From Gavia stellata (lineage: Eukaryota > Chordata > Aves > Gaviiformes > Gaviidae), in assembly GCF_030936135.1 (NCBI RefSeq), contig NC_082604.1:6083001-6147000 (forward strand): a stretch of DNA of 64,000 bases, read 5' to 3'. Shown here one piece after another: positions 11,897 to 26,609 of this stretch. The notes beneath the pieces are model-generated. The model saw nothing but the letters and a program-made list of their open reading frames with translations, was not told the origin of the DNA and did no database searches. The translations under genes and the position numbers were made by a program. Numbering within the stretch: position 1 is the stretch's first letter; the number at the start of each line of letters is the position of its first letter.

Positions 11897-14684
11897 GGTA
11901 CAAGGCAGTCCCTTGCCTACGAACCCTGCTGCCCAGGGCTCCAGGCATTGCACAAGGAACCTAGGCACATTGTTTGCATGCTGCTGCACACAGATTTATG
12001 GGGTTTAAGTCCTGTGTGTGGATTCAGCCCTAAGCATCACAAATATAGTACTGAGGTACTGAGTTGTGAAGACATTAGCCTTGACCTTCAACTTTAAAGA
12101 GGAATAGTTCACATGAGTCAGGGGAAAAGAACAATTTCATCCACTATGGATTCAGCACATTATTTCCTTCCAAAACATGCTGACACAGAAGTTACATGCT
12201 AGGGGAAAATAAATAAAAAAAAAAAAAGACAGGGATTTTAGCTGATTCAGTTCCATATCTGATGTGATGAAGAATCTGAGGTTCATCTTCTGGAAGTCCA
12301 GAAATTATTTTTTGGAAAGCTGAAAGGACCTAAAGAGCATGGGAGATGGACTGAAGCTTTTACCAGTCTCTAAAGCACCTGTGACTTATGAAAGAGAAAT
12401 TTTTTGTTTCAAAGTTTTCAGAGTAGGAAGCCTGAAGGCCTGACTTTAATTCATTTGCAATTTCTTGCAATAATCTAATTTAGATGTCAGACAAAGTTCT
12501 GGGTTATTACTTTTTAGAGAAATTACAAAGTAATTGTTATTGTTTTCATCTATAATTATTCTGATGGAGTTAACAAAGGATATTTTTAATAAGCTTTGCT
12601 TATCTGAGAGATAACACTTGAACTAACATAATATAAACAGAATTTAGCCTTCATTCAATGCCATAATATTTTCTGTAGACATATTCACAATAACATTAGA
12701 ATGTTGCAACAGAGAAACCTGTTCCTGTGTTGATTTTGCATCTGGCTATATTCGTATATCAGCAGTATGAAGTGGACAACAAAACTGCTGCACAAATAAC
12801 AAGTTTGCTATACTTTTATTTAGAAGCTCATAACTTAGGCAAAATACTATCACTCTTTTTTGGAATACATCAACGTATTCCCATGTACTTCAATGAAAAT
12901 TACAAGATACATCTGCACAGATAATGCTGTCTGTCAAGGCATTTGTTTAATGGCTTCACTGGCTTTAAAGAGGTTGTGCTAGCCACTGTTTTCACACTGA
13001 ATATCAAATATCAGCGTTGACAAATATACTTTATAGACATGATTGCACCTGGAAGCATAGGCTACAACATTAAAGTGTGCATTTTGTGGGAAAATCACAA
13101 TACTTTAGCATAAACAGACGTTTCCAGTCTTGTTTCCATACCTCTAAGTTTGGAAAGCAATTAGGCATCATAAAGTTTAATTTTTAAGGTCTCAATTTAA
13201 AATTTCGGATTTCAGCATTGCCCTCTGCTCTTTTGCAGCAGCAGACAGCATTTTGATAACCAGATTTGCAAAGAAGTCAATGGCTGAGCATGCATGCATG
13301 TACGCTATCATCCATACATCCATGTTAGCTATAAACCATGCAGTGAGCTTTCTTGTTGGGTTTCAAAACTGTCTTCCACTATTTGCCTGCAATTGTATGG
13401 ATAATCTCACTCTTTAAGCTTTTCACCTCTGTGGATGGGGACTGTTCTCTGGAAAAAGTCCTAGTAAGGCCTATGTCAGAGCTACAATATACAGCAGTAT
13501 TTTCACAGACTTGAATCATGGGAGTTCCCACGAGGTAGTGACCTATGTTTTTAGAGCTGAAGATTATGAGCTATATATTTTGTTATATGACTGTCTGAAA
13601 ACCATATTGTACTAAGTATTCTGCATTGTCATGAATCACTGTGAGAATTGCTGAGAAAACGTATAGGCTTCTCTCCTTCAGGGTCAAGAGTACATTTCTC
13701 TGTGACCCTTCATTTTAACATGAGGCAAGGATGTAAAATGCCAAAGGCTCTTTTTCCACTGACTTGAGTGGAAATGGTCCAGAGTTTATTAAACAGCAAA
13801 TAATTCCACTATCAATCTAGCATCTTAAACTGGAAGCCACCTACAGAGAACAGACAAGGATGAGCCAACATTAAAATGTAGATATATAGACACATACAGT
13901 CTGCTATTCAAAGAGAATGGCTTTAAATAAGCTCTTTCTGGAACATATTCTTTCTGTTGCCTGAATGACTGTGGTCTTTTTTACCTTAACTGTTGTGCCC
14001 AGTGAATTAAGGCACTGTAAATTATTCAGGTATGTCTTGTATTGAATCTTTAATGAAGAACCTCTGTAGCAAAAGAAAAGAAAAAGCTGGACATGTAATT
14101 TTGTCCATTTGCAAAGGTCTTCCCTAATTCTATTAAAATACAGTACATTTTATTAAAGAGAGAAATAAAATTAACATCTCTTGATTCTGGTCTGTACATT
14201 TCTCAAATACTAAGAATAACTTGAACTAAGCATTATTTTTACTGTCAAATTTTATTATGAGACATCTGAGGTGTATGATACATTTACAAAATGCTTGAAA
14301 AAGCCTAGAAATTGTGTATGAACACCAGTTAATTTTTGAGAGTGAAGAACAAGACCCCCTCCCTTTCAAGAATCAGTTTTTCAATTTAAAAAGATGGGCA
14401 GGCATTGTAGTATCTAATTTCACAAACAAAAATATTATCTACTTTCATCTACTGTAAGCATCTTAGGATAACTGGAGGAGTTATGTTTTTATATATTTCA
14501 TTTGAGTTTAAAGTATTTTTCAGTGAAGAGATAATTGATATTGTGCTTTTAGAGCAAACCAGTGAATATAAATGCTTTGGAGAAAGAAGACAGAAAGTTA
14601 AAAAAATTAATGTTTAATAACTAAATTTTATGAAATGTTTAAAATCATTTATTATTCAACATTGCTGGTTCAATTATTTAAACT
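11897..14684. other. AT-rich non-coding tract
   Basis: No gene or transposon is recognised. The sequence is strongly AT-rich, with A/T runs (for example around 12210-12226) and few open frames. A short alternating run GCATGCATGCATG lies at 13288-13300, followed by related ATCCATACATCCATG words to about 13324. Confidence 0.45.
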
Positions 14685-15300
14685 ATGAAAAAAAACCCCG
14701 TTGGCTATCCAGTCCCACAACAGGGTGTTTGGGAGCCCCATAAACAGTCGGTCACTCTTTCACACCCTGAATTCAAATTATGCGGCGCATGCCCAGAGCA
14801 CCTATTCCCTCTACGAAGGCGGAGGTCCCTGTGCGTGAGGCAGCCCCTCTCCCACTGCCTGCTCTCCAGCTGCGCCAGGCCAGTCACCTCCTAACACCTT
14901 CACACCCCTGGGTCACTAGAAGAGGCAGTGGTGTCATCTCGTCCTACACAACATTGAAATAGTAGGAGTGCTCACTGTGTCTGCCTGTGGGACCTAACCT
15001 CTGTAAAGCTAAAGCTTGTGCTTGCAACTTGCAAGGAATCAAAAGTATGTGTTCAACAGGCACGTGGTTTAACCGTAATAAACCTGAACATTGCAACTAC
15101 CTGTGCCGGCTCACACTGCTTCGTCACACGCGCGCAGGAGACAAGACAGAAGGCATTCACATGCGATACAAACTCCTCCCAAACACAACTCCAGAGATGG
15201 CTGCAGTGTTACACGAGGACAAGGGGTTTCTGTGTGTTTTGCGGCTTGTGGGTTAAGCTCTACCAACGCCTGGCACAAGCATACACCTTGGAAAGTCTAC
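14685..15300. other. GC-richer patch, no gene recognised
   Basis: The composition shifts to higher G+C with scattered CpGs (for example near 14780-14850 and 15120-15150). Overlapping frames of 60-95 codons occur on both strands and none resembles a known family. It could be an exon of a non-coding RNA or a conserved regulatory element, but nothing in the sequence decides this. Confidence 0.25.
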
Positions 15301-16890
15301 CTTAATCCATCAGACGGTTACTTATATTAGCAGGAAATGTAGGCTTGAATCTTATAAGAAACTATAATTTTTTTATTTGTTGAAGTTTATGAAAGAAAAG
15401 GTTTGTGTGGAAATGTAAGTGCTCCCAACAAGGCTTCCAAAAATAGCAGTCCTCTTGTTTCAAACTGGGTAACTAAGGCAGTGATTTATAGCAACTCACT
15501 GTATTTTCTTGAAAAAGCTCCAAAGTGAATCATCTCCTGCAGCATCAGACTGAGCTGAACTTTGTTCTCAGATTCTTCAAAGTCAGCTGAAAGGTGTAGG
15601 GTGGTTTGTTTTTTGGTTTTTTTAAATGGGGCCATAAGCTTCAATGCATATGTCCTTACCTTAGGCATCCAAACAAGGTGGATTGTTCCTCAAAAGGGCT
15701 TAGCATAGTGAAGTTTGAACAGACAATATCTAAATATTTTTAAAAATGTAACAAAAATTCACATGCTTAAATATAGCTTTATGTTTCTAGTTGTAAAATA
15801 TGATTGCTAGGACTTGAGATTTTCTTCTCCTCGGTGAGTGGCCTAGTTGCCAGGCTATAAAAATTCATTTACTCTCTTGGTCTGGCCCAATTAATATTTA
15901 ATTATGTCAGGCAAAGTGGAACAGCTTGAGTAGAAGGACTTGAGGGTCCTCACACTGCCCTGGGTAGCCCAAACTTACAAATTCATGTGGCACGACAAAA
16001 GCGATAACTGAGTCCAGGTCTTCTGCATCCTAAGCAAATGCCGTGACTGCTAAATTGCTGGGTAACAGGGAACAAACAGTATTACCTCTTTTGTCAGCTG
16101 TATTTGGTGCTGAGACGAAATCACTAGATTTGCTCTGAGGCTTGAGATCCTTTGAGAAAAAGACGACAGTCTCTCAGTCTGTGAAGCCTGGTGAGGATTA
16201 AATGCGAGAGACGTGCCTACCTACCCCAAAAATTGCCAAAACAACTCACATCCGCAAGTGTTGAGAGACAGCTTCAGCACCCAGTCAGAGTACTCTTCAT
16301 TTTGGGTTTCAGCAGCTCAGTGGCAGTCAGGCACCTAAGTCCCTCTCTGATCTAGGGCTGGATTTTGACTCAACAGTCTAAAGTGACAGGAAGGGGATGA
16401 GAAAATGAATTCATTTTTCTGCATACCTTGTCTTCTAGCTGCCAGTCAATGTTTCATGTCAGGTGTTTTATATGCAGGATGTTGCAAAGAGAATTGCTTT
16501 GTGTTTTCTCTACATCTAAAAAAGAGGGGGGTTTTTTAACATTTGCTTTTGTCTCCCTCAATTCAAAATACATGCTTCCTGGACTGAAAAAACACATTTT
16601 CCCACTGATATAAGAGGAAGCTTTCCAGTTCCCATCCCTGTTTTGTAAATCCAGCTTGCAAATCCTAATAAAACTCTATTTATGCTGTTATTTTATACCG
16701 TACCTGAAAGCTTTAGGCAGCCAAGGGCTAAGGTGAATTAACTCAGTTTTCTCTGTTAGGAGAAAATGAAATGTGGATGTAAAGGACTACATATTAACCT
16801 GATGGGCCTATCTATAAGAATAGCCCCTAAAGTCAAACAAAAGCCTGAATGTTGAAATTGCACAATTCTAACCTAAAGGCAGACTCTGGG
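15301..16890. other. Non-coding tract, nothing recognised
   Basis: Mostly AT-rich. A G/T-rich low-complexity run of the GGTTTGTTTT type lies at about 15601-15624. No supported exon, repeat family or RNA gene is seen. Confidence 0.4.
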
Positions 16891-17640
16891 GCTTGAGTTC
16901 ACATGTGCAGACCATGCATCAGGCAGGGAAGGCAGCATGGGGAATGGGCAGAAGGGAGAACTATGCCTGCTCCCAAGCCAGCATCCCTGTTAAAGATGCC
17001 CAAATGGAGCGAGTTTGTGATACCTGCAACCCTCGTGCCCCACAGCGCTTCACAACCCACAGCGCCCAGACCTCTTGCCCTGGGAGCTCATCTCCCAAGC
17101 CCTGCAGCTCCTCTGCCTTCCCAGTGCAGAACTCCTGTTCCCTGAGCTCTTGTCCCAAATCTACTCCAGCCCAAATCCACCTTCATCCTTTTTGTTGATA
17201 TTTCCAAAGACTTTCAGTTGTCTTCCCCAAAGCCTCCTGTATTCCACACATCTGAGTCCCTCATTGCTTCTGTCTCACATCTCCCACTCCCCTCTCTCCC
17301 AAACACCTTCCCATCTGGCTTTATACCCACCACAACACCCCTCCACTTTAATTTCTTCACTCTTTATGGATCCATCTCCACCCAGCCCGACCCCACACTC
17401 CCTACCTCAGGCCACAAGCCCTGCTGGGGTCCCAGCTATCCTACTTATGCTGACATGACTATTGATTTTGTGGCTGCTGCTGTCCCTCATCCAAGCTCTG
17501 ACATCCTGCCAGCATTCACTGCCGTCTTCTAACTTCCCACCCTGGCCAACCAAGCTCACGTCCTCCCGGGACTTTGCCTGCAGAAGGTTGTTCTGTCTTC
17601 TGCTTCTGGCAAACGTTTTCAAAACCTGAACGCAGGCTAC
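16891..17640. other. GC-richer patch with pyrimidine-rich plus strand
   Basis: From about 17040 to 17560 the plus strand is strikingly rich in C and T and poor in G, with repeated CTCCC, CCTTCC and CTTCC words. Frames of up to 127 codons are open here because the skewed composition removes stop codons. Their products are Pro/Ser/Leu-rich and shift between frames, so I do not call them genes. Such strand asymmetry occurs in polypyrimidine tracts and old transposon remnants; I cannot tell which this is. Confidence 0.35.
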
Positions 17641-19610
17641 ACTTGCCCAAAATCTGCCTGGCTCGGCTCTGAAGAAATTAAAAATAAGCCACATCCAAGA
17701 ATGATAGGATATATGGCAGCTATAAAGTTCTGCTAGTGTGAATTGGCTGTTAGGCCCCCACAATAGGCAACTACAAGTCTAGTTTCCCTGCATGCATATG
17801 TGAAACCAAGGTTTGTTTCCACAGTGCATCCACTTACATCTGAAAATGATTGGATGGAGCTGTAGAGGTATATATATTGTAAATAATGTAAAGAACCTTG
17901 ATGCTTTAAAATGTGATATAAATATCAATAAGCCATCATTATAGTGCTAAGCTGTAAGCAATGCATATGGGCTTATAGCTGTCACAGCTTAGTTCCTGGG
18001 AATGACTGCTTAATATATGTTAAAGAACTCCCTTTTGCCTCAGAAGTAGCAGATTACAGAGTATTTTTAAACTTCTTTTATCACATGTTGCACATTTCAC
18101 AGAGCTCAGGACTGAAAATGAATTATCTATAGCAGCAGGACGTTCATCCAGCCCTGACATCCAACCAAGTGTGGTACAATTCCCGTGGACGTCGTTACTG
18201 AACAGGCTGACCTGCTCAGCAGGTCTCGCTTGCTGATGAATCCTGAGTATCAGGAGTACAAATTGCACTTGCAAAATGTATTCTGTAAGAAAGTGGTGTC
18301 TAATGCTCACAATGTCAGTTGTCAGTCTGATGGCACAGACCATGAACAGCTTAACAGATTGTCTTGTAAGAATAATATTATTGCACTGTAAGTGTTGTTC
18401 ATATCAGTACTTAGTCAGCAGTTAAGGATGTCTCACTGACGTTCTCCAGTTCGGGGTTTTTCCTGCATTTGGCAAACCACGAAAATGTCTGATGAGTTTA
18501 GTGATGTAACTGTTGCCTTTGGGGCTGCTTCTAAATATTGTTAGTATCTATGTGAGAATACTATATCTTGATTTTAATGGATCTCATCTCCAGTCCTACT
18601 TTCCAGTATTTTTATTTATTACAAGAATTTTCATCATTATTTTTCCCCTTTTTTCTAGCATTTATAATTTCTATTAAGATGATGAAATAAATATTTGGTG
18701 ATATTTTTAATTTAGACAGGCATGTACTCAGATTGCTATTAGTATTAGTATTCTCTGTTCAGTTAGGTTAACCTGTTACTTCATTATTATGGTAGACAGT
18801 AGATCAGATTTATTCTTTTTCCAGTATGAAGAATACAGACATCTCAGCATTAAAAAAAGAAAGAAAAAAGGGTAGCATGTACGTCATCATTATAGAGAAT
18901 ACAATGCATCTAAATGTTTTTAAGGGTTTTTACACATTTTTTGAGAAATGGGGCACTTCAAACGTCTGCATATTTGGAAACTTGCTACTGACCTGAGCTA
19001 TTAAATACATTCATACAAGTTTTGCTACTTCTGAGAATACTGTCCTTACAAAATACGAATGTCATCTAGTAACTTTGAAACTGTTCTATGAACTATCTGG
19101 GGATGTCGATTCAAATTTTCAAATATTCAGCCCACAAAGTTAGACAGACATTTTAAACATACTCACACAAGTACCTACTTGAAATGGTCTGAGTTTTAGA
19201 ACAGCTCATCACCCAGTAGCTGCTACTGTGGAGTGCTGAACAACCTTCAGCAGCTCACTCTTCATGTTCAGATTTTGTCCAGCATCTGCCATAGCTTTGC
19301 TCCAAATAGGGGCTTAAGCTGTAACTAAAGCTAAACATAATATTGTCTACTTCAGGACACGTCCGAGAAACGCACAACTCTGCCTAACAAGATGCCTTGC
19401 AGTTTCCAATGGCTATATTCAAAATGCTATAAAAGCCAGATACAGACTTACACAAGCTTCCCTGTAATTAGAAACTTTATGGATCTTTATAGCAGTTCTA
19501 CATAATAGTTTAGTAAAGAACTGAATCAATAGAGAATTTTTATGAGACTCCTAAGGCCTGCATGTATTAAAGCAGTAAATATTTCATTTTCTTTGTAAAT
19601 GTTAACAGGA
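17641..19610. other. AT-rich non-coding tract
   Basis: No gene, repeat family or structured RNA is recognised. The small frames at 17944-18391 are on overlapping strands and look like chance. Confidence 0.4.
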
Positions 19611-20090
19611 ATAAAATGCAGCAGGATGCAATAAGACTCAAATATATAGTACTTGGTTGGAGACGTACACTGTTCTGTCCTGTCTGCAGAAGTCAGGACA
19701 GTCGGTGGAGCACAGAGCCAGAAGCGAAGCTGAGCTTCTGCTCCAACTTCAAACATGACTCTCCCAAAGGAAATCCTCATCACACTTTGTCCCACTGCAT
19801 CGTGTGACCTCCTCCCACTACCACCATTGCATCACCAACCACTTTTCCCTCGCCCGAGCCAGCTCCTCCTGCCCCGCTTTCCTCTCTGCCCGAGGGGAGC
19901 TGTGGGAATGCTGGTGGGAAGAAGGGAGGCCAGCTGTGGCAGGGACTGCTTCCCTGGCCGCTCAACTACAAAGGCAACTTCAGCCCGTGAATTACTGTGA
20001 ATATGAACGAGAGCCTGGGAATGCCTCAGAAATAGTTTTCCCTGCATCTGTAAGCGTAGCAGGAACATTTTCACCATCTTTTCTATAAAT
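19611..20090. other. GC-richer patch, no gene recognised
   Basis: A local rise in G+C, with CCACC/TCCTCCC-type words at 19805-19900. Frames of 61-94 codons are open on both strands in several phases, which fits composition rather than coding. The content is unidentified. Confidence 0.25.
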
Positions 20091-23000
20091 GCTCAGAGGA
20101 GGAACTTATGCTGGCGCTAGCATCATGTCACTCAAGAATAATTCTATCAGATTTATTACATCTAAGCGCCTCAGTAAATATTTAAAGAAACTGATTGCAG
20201 CATATAGGGTTCTAAGAGATTAAAAAGAAATAAATTACCTTACATTAGCATATAATATTATTTACCCAAGATAATTAAATCAACTCAGTTAATCACTAAA
20301 TCAACTAAATTTTCATTACCATGACATGCTTAAGGAGTACAGGTGATGTTTGGTTAGAAATGTTAAAGTAATAATAATAACGTTTGGTTGGTTGAGCTAA
20401 AATGAAGTAGCATTGAAACACATGAAGTATCCTTGCTGTTAATCTTAGACAAAAATCAAGTTTGCACTGTTGGAGGGGAAAGTATTCATTCAGTTGTCAA
20501 GAGAAAAGTATAGTTTAAAAATATTTACCACTTTACCCTCTACAAATATTAAATAAATATCACAGGGCCCTTAACCACTTCACAGGTGGGAAACCAACGC
20601 ACTGCGGCATGCACCTTCCAAAGCAACTAATGAATGTCACGAGGCCTACCTAATCTTTTGATTTTTTATTTGATACTTCACAGGGACCCCTTCATTTGAG
20701 TGCTTACAGCTATTTAATTGTTCCCTGTTGGGGTGTTCGGGATATTCAGAGGTGATTATTATATAAAAAGGTGGCTGTTCAGAATCATTTTACTGCCAAA
20801 AAAATTGGAAGGCCTGTATAGCAGACCGATAGCCAGGGAAGAATGATAAGAGGAATCAAGACTGAGAAAAGATGGACCACTGTCATTAGCAGTAGCGAAA
20901 AAGAGACTTTTTTCACATGAAACAGTGCCACTGCATGGCTCTGCTTCATATTTTGTTTGCTCTCTGCACCTCTGTGTATCTGATAACATCTGGATGCTGC
21001 TCTACTTGCACAGACACTCCTTCCTTGGGAGAAAAATCTGGCAATCCCTGTAACCGCACACAACAGCAATACACCCAAGGAGTCAGAACTTCCCGTCACC
21101 GCTCCAGGCAGCTGAGCCAGAGTTTTTCCCAGGGAAAAGCTGAACTTCTGCAATATTACCGTTCCTTTCAAGATACAACTTCTGATTAAAACTTCCTTCA
21201 ATCAGAGGCATTCACTGGCAATACTAAAACCGTTGCTCCTCAGTAACAACTCTCTAGCAACTGATTACAATGAAGGGAGCTTGTTCTCAGTTAGCAGACA
21301 TAGTATTACAAACTGTAGTGTCCCAATCTCACTACTTGCAAATGGAAAGCAATCCAATTTTTATTGCTGACCACAAAAAAGCATTAAAATTAAACTTTTA
21401 GAATATTTTATTTTACAGTTACTAATAAAATTAATTAATAGCTTTTTTTTTAAGGTTTGAGTACTCTGCACTTTTTTTTCCACATACAATATCAGCATAA
21501 TTTTTTTTTAACATCTCTATAAAACCTATATTTGTCTGTGTTCTTCCAGTTATAGACCTGGGAAACAGAAATAAGGTCATTCCATCAAAGGCAATGGAAA
21601 AAGTGGTACAGAGGGAAGTAGGAGCAAACATTCACTGCAAATCATGATTAACTTATGTAATCTACTGGTCACTGCCTGTTAGGAACTTCCCTCCCCTGTG
21701 CTGATCCATTGGGACTGTTAATGTCTTGCAATTGTCAGCTTGAGAACCATCTTCTCTCAGGCATGTGCAAAAGCCTTGTATTTTTAGCCTAGATGTGTTG
21801 ATCCAAGTGGCATCCCTCAAATTTCCATTTACTGGGAGTCCATCCAAGAGGAGATGGAAACCTTCTTGGCCAGCTGCATTGCAGGAAATGGGCCACGAGT
21901 GAAAAACCATGGCTGAGCATCAGTGAACAGCAGATAGCGGAGCTCCTGGGACCGTAATGCAAAAGGTAGGTGGGAGGGAGGAGCTGTGAGAGCTGGAGAC
22001 TTGTCAGGACAGCAAAGGGCTCTACACCAGATATGGAAAGCAAAACTTTCATGCTTGTCCTGTTTTTATTTGTGGTCAATGTTCTCGATTATAATACAAA
22101 GTCTCACCCCAGTTATTTTGAAAACAGTGGACTGTCTGATCAGATGAACTGAGAGATAGCTACATTTCAAATGCTTAACACATGCAGTTTAGGTTCACCT
22201 TTCATCGCTCATCCTTGTCAGCACTTTCCGTATTTTCTGTTCTAGTATATAATGCACAGTTTCTACTCCTTTATTCTTAATCACCTTTACTGTGTAATTT
22301 TCTTAGGTACTTATCTACCTTTTTATCTCCCTGCTTTGCCTAATTACCTGTCCCTTTCCTTCAGATGGTTCTTTTATTCCCTTCTTGCTTTTCAGAATCA
22401 TTAGCATCACATTATTATTCTTAACAGCAGTACATTTATGTTTATTATGCAGTGTTTGCAAATAAATAGAGAACTGAACTTCTGGCTGTATTTACCTAAA
22501 GCTAAAAGGAGAAAATGCAATGCACGTTGAATTCTCATTTTGTTTACTTGCTTATTTTTAGAAGGAAGAATTTTTAATGACTTTAAAGACCTCTGCTTTG
22601 CATTCAGTACTTTCTGTAGCTTTGGCGTTTCAAGGAATGTTGGAAATATTTATCAAATCATATCATTTAAGTACCAAAAAAAAAGTACTAATATTGAATC
22701 CAATTTTCTTCTTTCTTGTGTACTGCTCTTTTCCTTAAGGAAATATTTGTAACTAAATCAGGTAACTGAAATGATCCTGACTAAACTGTGACATTCTGCC
22801 CTGTGATGCACTTTTTACTAGTCCATGTTTGGCTCTATAAACTTCATAACAGGATAAACCCACCCACCTGGTGTTTTACTGCTGTAACCAGTTGGGTTGT
22901 TAGGTTTTTTTTTCCTCGTTTCCTCCTGGCTGTGTGGCTACGCTGCCATTGGGTAAGAAGACTGAAGTGATACCTGGCCCTTCTCCCATTCAGGTGAATG

Positions 23001-26000
23001 ACAAACACTCCTACAGATTACAGTAAAAGCAAAGTTAAAGTCACCCCGCTCCCCAGCGAGGCAAGTGTGTAGTTGTACAGTAGTCACATTTAAGTCAAAA
23101 GGCCTATTGAGTGCAGAAAGCTCAGCACAGGCATCCCTACCTGATAGAGGCCCAGTATGCCTGCTGATCATACATCTACAGAGTCATCTGGTTTTTCTTT
23201 TGTAGAAGCAGCAGGAAGGTGGAAGCTGTTGGAGTATACTATTGCTTTTTTTGAGCTCATTTTAATTAAAACTAGCTCATGCCATTGTGGTTTTGTATAA
23301 ACTAGTCTTGCTTCCTGCCAGCCTGAGCACTGACTGCCATAGCCACTGCAGGCTCTCAGCGACTCTATTCAAAAAATTGACACAGAGAAACTCGGCCTTT
23401 GAAGAAAGAGACAGACATCTCTTCCTCTGGGTTAGGCAGCAGTGCTTTTAATTAGCCCAGGGATACAAGGAACTTCTTCCACTAGGGAAGGTTCCAGTTG
23501 CCCAGGTCTTTGTTAACCACTCACTCCATGACTCCCTTTCTCTGCTGGTCTTTATTTAAAACCATCAGCTGTGACTTGTGCCCCTTTGGCTGCTCTCACC
23601 CCATCAACTGCCATACCTCATCATAACGTGGGGTCTGCTGATAGCCCGAGTCTTTAGGTCCCTTCCATTGCTTATGTACATATGAAAAAAAATACTTGTT
23701 AAACACTAAATGCTAGGCATGAAGTGACCCCAACATCTCAGTGTTAATCTAAAGGTAATCTGATTTGTTACACACATTCTTTTGCCTTTGCTGGCAGTAC
23801 ATAACTACTTGAATTCTAATAGTGATTGTGGGCCTTGCCCATTAAATGGTGTCTGTGACTTCCAGGACTAGGCTGTGCTGTAAGATGCATGGTTTTATGA
23901 ATACAGGATGCTGGGTGGTGACAGCTGCATGGCTTTCCTTGCACAAGAACACAAGCCCGGGCTGCAGCTGGGTTCATGGAACCAGTATGTGTCTGGCTGC
24001 CAAAGCAGCAGGTGCTATTAGCTCATAGGATTGCATCTTATTGGGCATAGGTTGAAATACTGGAGTGGCAATTATTGCTTGCTCTTCTCCTAAGAGACGT
24101 GACTTAGCTCAAAGCTGCTGCTTCTATCATTTCTTATTTTTTCCTTGTTTTATTCTTTATGTCAGAGACATTACCAGTCAGTGAATGCATTAAATCATAT
24201 AAGAAGCAAAGCACTTACACATCAATCTTTCCCTGAGAAGCTACAGTTGTGTTTTATTAACAGAAACATTTCAGTTTCATAAATACTTAATGAAGTGACT
24301 GCCTATAGCAGAAAGTCACTTCAGAGCTAATTGTTGCTGTGGTCAGACCACCAAGCTGCTTAGTATTTACTTGCAGCGTCACATTACAATGTACACAGCT
24401 GACAAACTGGTTATTAAAGTATTGGAAACATCTCCTCAAAACCAGTGATTGTTTAGTTAGTACAAGTCAGTTGCATTACCTCTGGAATAATGTAGACCAA
24501 CAGCCTATTGAAATACTGCATGAAAGAAAAGTCAAGGTAAGGAATACATCCTGTACAGTAAAACTAGAGACTACAGACTTTGGGGCAAAATGTCAGCGAC
24601 AATTATTTGTATCCATTTACTTCCACAAGAGTAGCAGAAACCTAAAGTTATCCTGCTGGCTTATACTGGTAGACCAGCGAGCTACAAACCAGAAGGTGCG
24701 AGACAGAGATACACAAAAGGACACTGCTGATCACAGGAGAGGTCTGAGCAGTATCCGAAGGCATGCCATGCAACGCTCCGGCAGTGCCAACAGGAGGGGT
24801 ACAGAGTGGCCACTCATCCGAAAGAGGTCGGGACAGGAGGGTCTGCTCAGCTCTTCTGAAATTGGGTAACACAGAAAGTTTACTTCAAGATTAAAGTAGA
24901 TAAAGAGCTTGCACAACTAAGATACCAAAGAAGGAAAACAGCAAAACAGCATCTAGATGATTTGGACAGCCAGCAAGGGATTTCTCTCACTGAAGATAAA
25001 ATAAATTTATTATACATGTTATCTTTGTAGGATGCTGAGACACATTGACACAACGAATTGTACATAATTTTCTCCAAGATAATCCTTGCCATGTATGCAT
25101 TCCCATACCTAAGAGAAGGGCACTAACACCTAAACTGGAGGTAGTGTTTTCTTCCTTTTTCATCCCTTTTATTCCCTATTATTATTAGTGAACCGGACTG
25201 CACTGTTCATTTTGTTTCGCCCATAGGACAAAGCCTGACTAATGGCCTGAGAGGACAAAGGTGTGTGGCAGAAGCTAAAGGAGAGCCTTGTGCTTCAGCA
25301 ATCCTGGGTTTTATACAGCAGTCCCAAAATGACCTGCTCACCTACTATAGCAGGGCTGCAGAAGAACAATTCCCCATGTCCACTCAAAAGGCATCACAAA
25401 AGGTTTCTTGACCACCCTCAGGTTCAGAGCCTAGAACAGCCTGGCTATACCGAAACCCCTACCCATAAGAGCCAGGGGAGAAAATAAGTAGCAGATACTG
25501 ACCTACTGGGGCCTAGGGCTTCTGAAAATAATCATCTGCTGATCTCACTTTGGGATGGGTGAACTCCAGATGCTGTGAATCACCATACAGGGCCTTGGGT
25601 ATGACTGCTAGAGCCTTTTTGCTATTTCTATCATTACGTTTCCCTGCTACACTACACAGTGAGTCAGAATTCATGATAAAACATGTGGTGAGTCATATCA
25701 AGAGTCACTCTCCCAAACCTGTAGAAATTAATTTATTTATTTTCCTTTTCAGAGACTCTTGTTGACCATCCACTGCTGTTACAAGGTAAGTCAGTCAGCA
25801 GTCTGACAGGGTTTTTTAAAATATCGATCCAAAAAACCACATATGCTGAATCAAGCAATGGAAAAAACAAAGCAGGCATATGGAGTCCTCAGCACTGAAA
25901 TGTGATTTAGAAAGAAGCAGAAGTCGCAGAGGAAAAGAAGCCACGTCAGGTCAAAGTCTGGCAAGCTGCGAGGCTGCAGCTAGTATTCTCAAAGGGTTGC

Positions 26001-26609
26001 CTGCAACAGGCAGTCTTTGAGAGTACTGGATTTCATCTCCAGATATAATGGGGATTAAAACAATGAAAGATGTTCAAAAATGTAAAGTAGCATCGACTCT
26101 CCTGAAGGAAAAACGCGCATGGTTGATTGAAGGAAAATTTAGTTGGTGATTATGGCAGACAGCATGTTGACTACGTATAGATATTTAAAATGATAAAAGA
26201 GCATGTGAGAAAATAATCCATTTAGTGTTCTGCCTTTATGTGGCCCATTCCCTTATTCATCACATTTATATCTCTCAGCCAGTAAGTTCCTTTTTAATTT
26301 TTCAAACATAGCTAATGTCTTGCTGTGGAGTTACTTGTGGAAGAATACTGTTGAAAGTATGGGCAGTAAGAAGCATATGATTCTTGTTTGTATTGGGAAA
26401 TTTTCTTGTGCAAGAGCACTATGGCTTCCTGCCTGCTGCTGTGTAACGCACACCAACAAGCATTCGGTGCAGTTACAGAGAAAGACTGCTGTGAGGTCAG
26501 CTCGCTGCAAGGACAACAGCTTACTCGATGCTTTCCTCTATTTTTTACTGCTGAAACGGAGATTTATGCTTAGTAGCGGGGAAGCTGGCTAGGAAATATG
26601 TAAACAAAC
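20091..26609. other. AT-rich non-coding tract
   Basis: About 6.5 kb without a recognisable gene. The longest frame is 176 codons on the plus strand (24339-24869), with no domain, no signal peptide and no splice support. A minus frame of 138 codons at 20785-21201 has a hydrophobic C-terminal half but no recognised family. Both are near the length expected by chance for a 64-kb window. Confidence 0.4.

Noticed and set aside
17075..17532. Pro/Ser/Leu-rich plus frames of 104 and 127 codons
   Set aside because: They follow from the pyrimidine-rich composition and continue in two different phases.
24339..24869. 176-codon plus frame
   Set aside because: No domain, signal or splice context; length is within what chance gives in this window.
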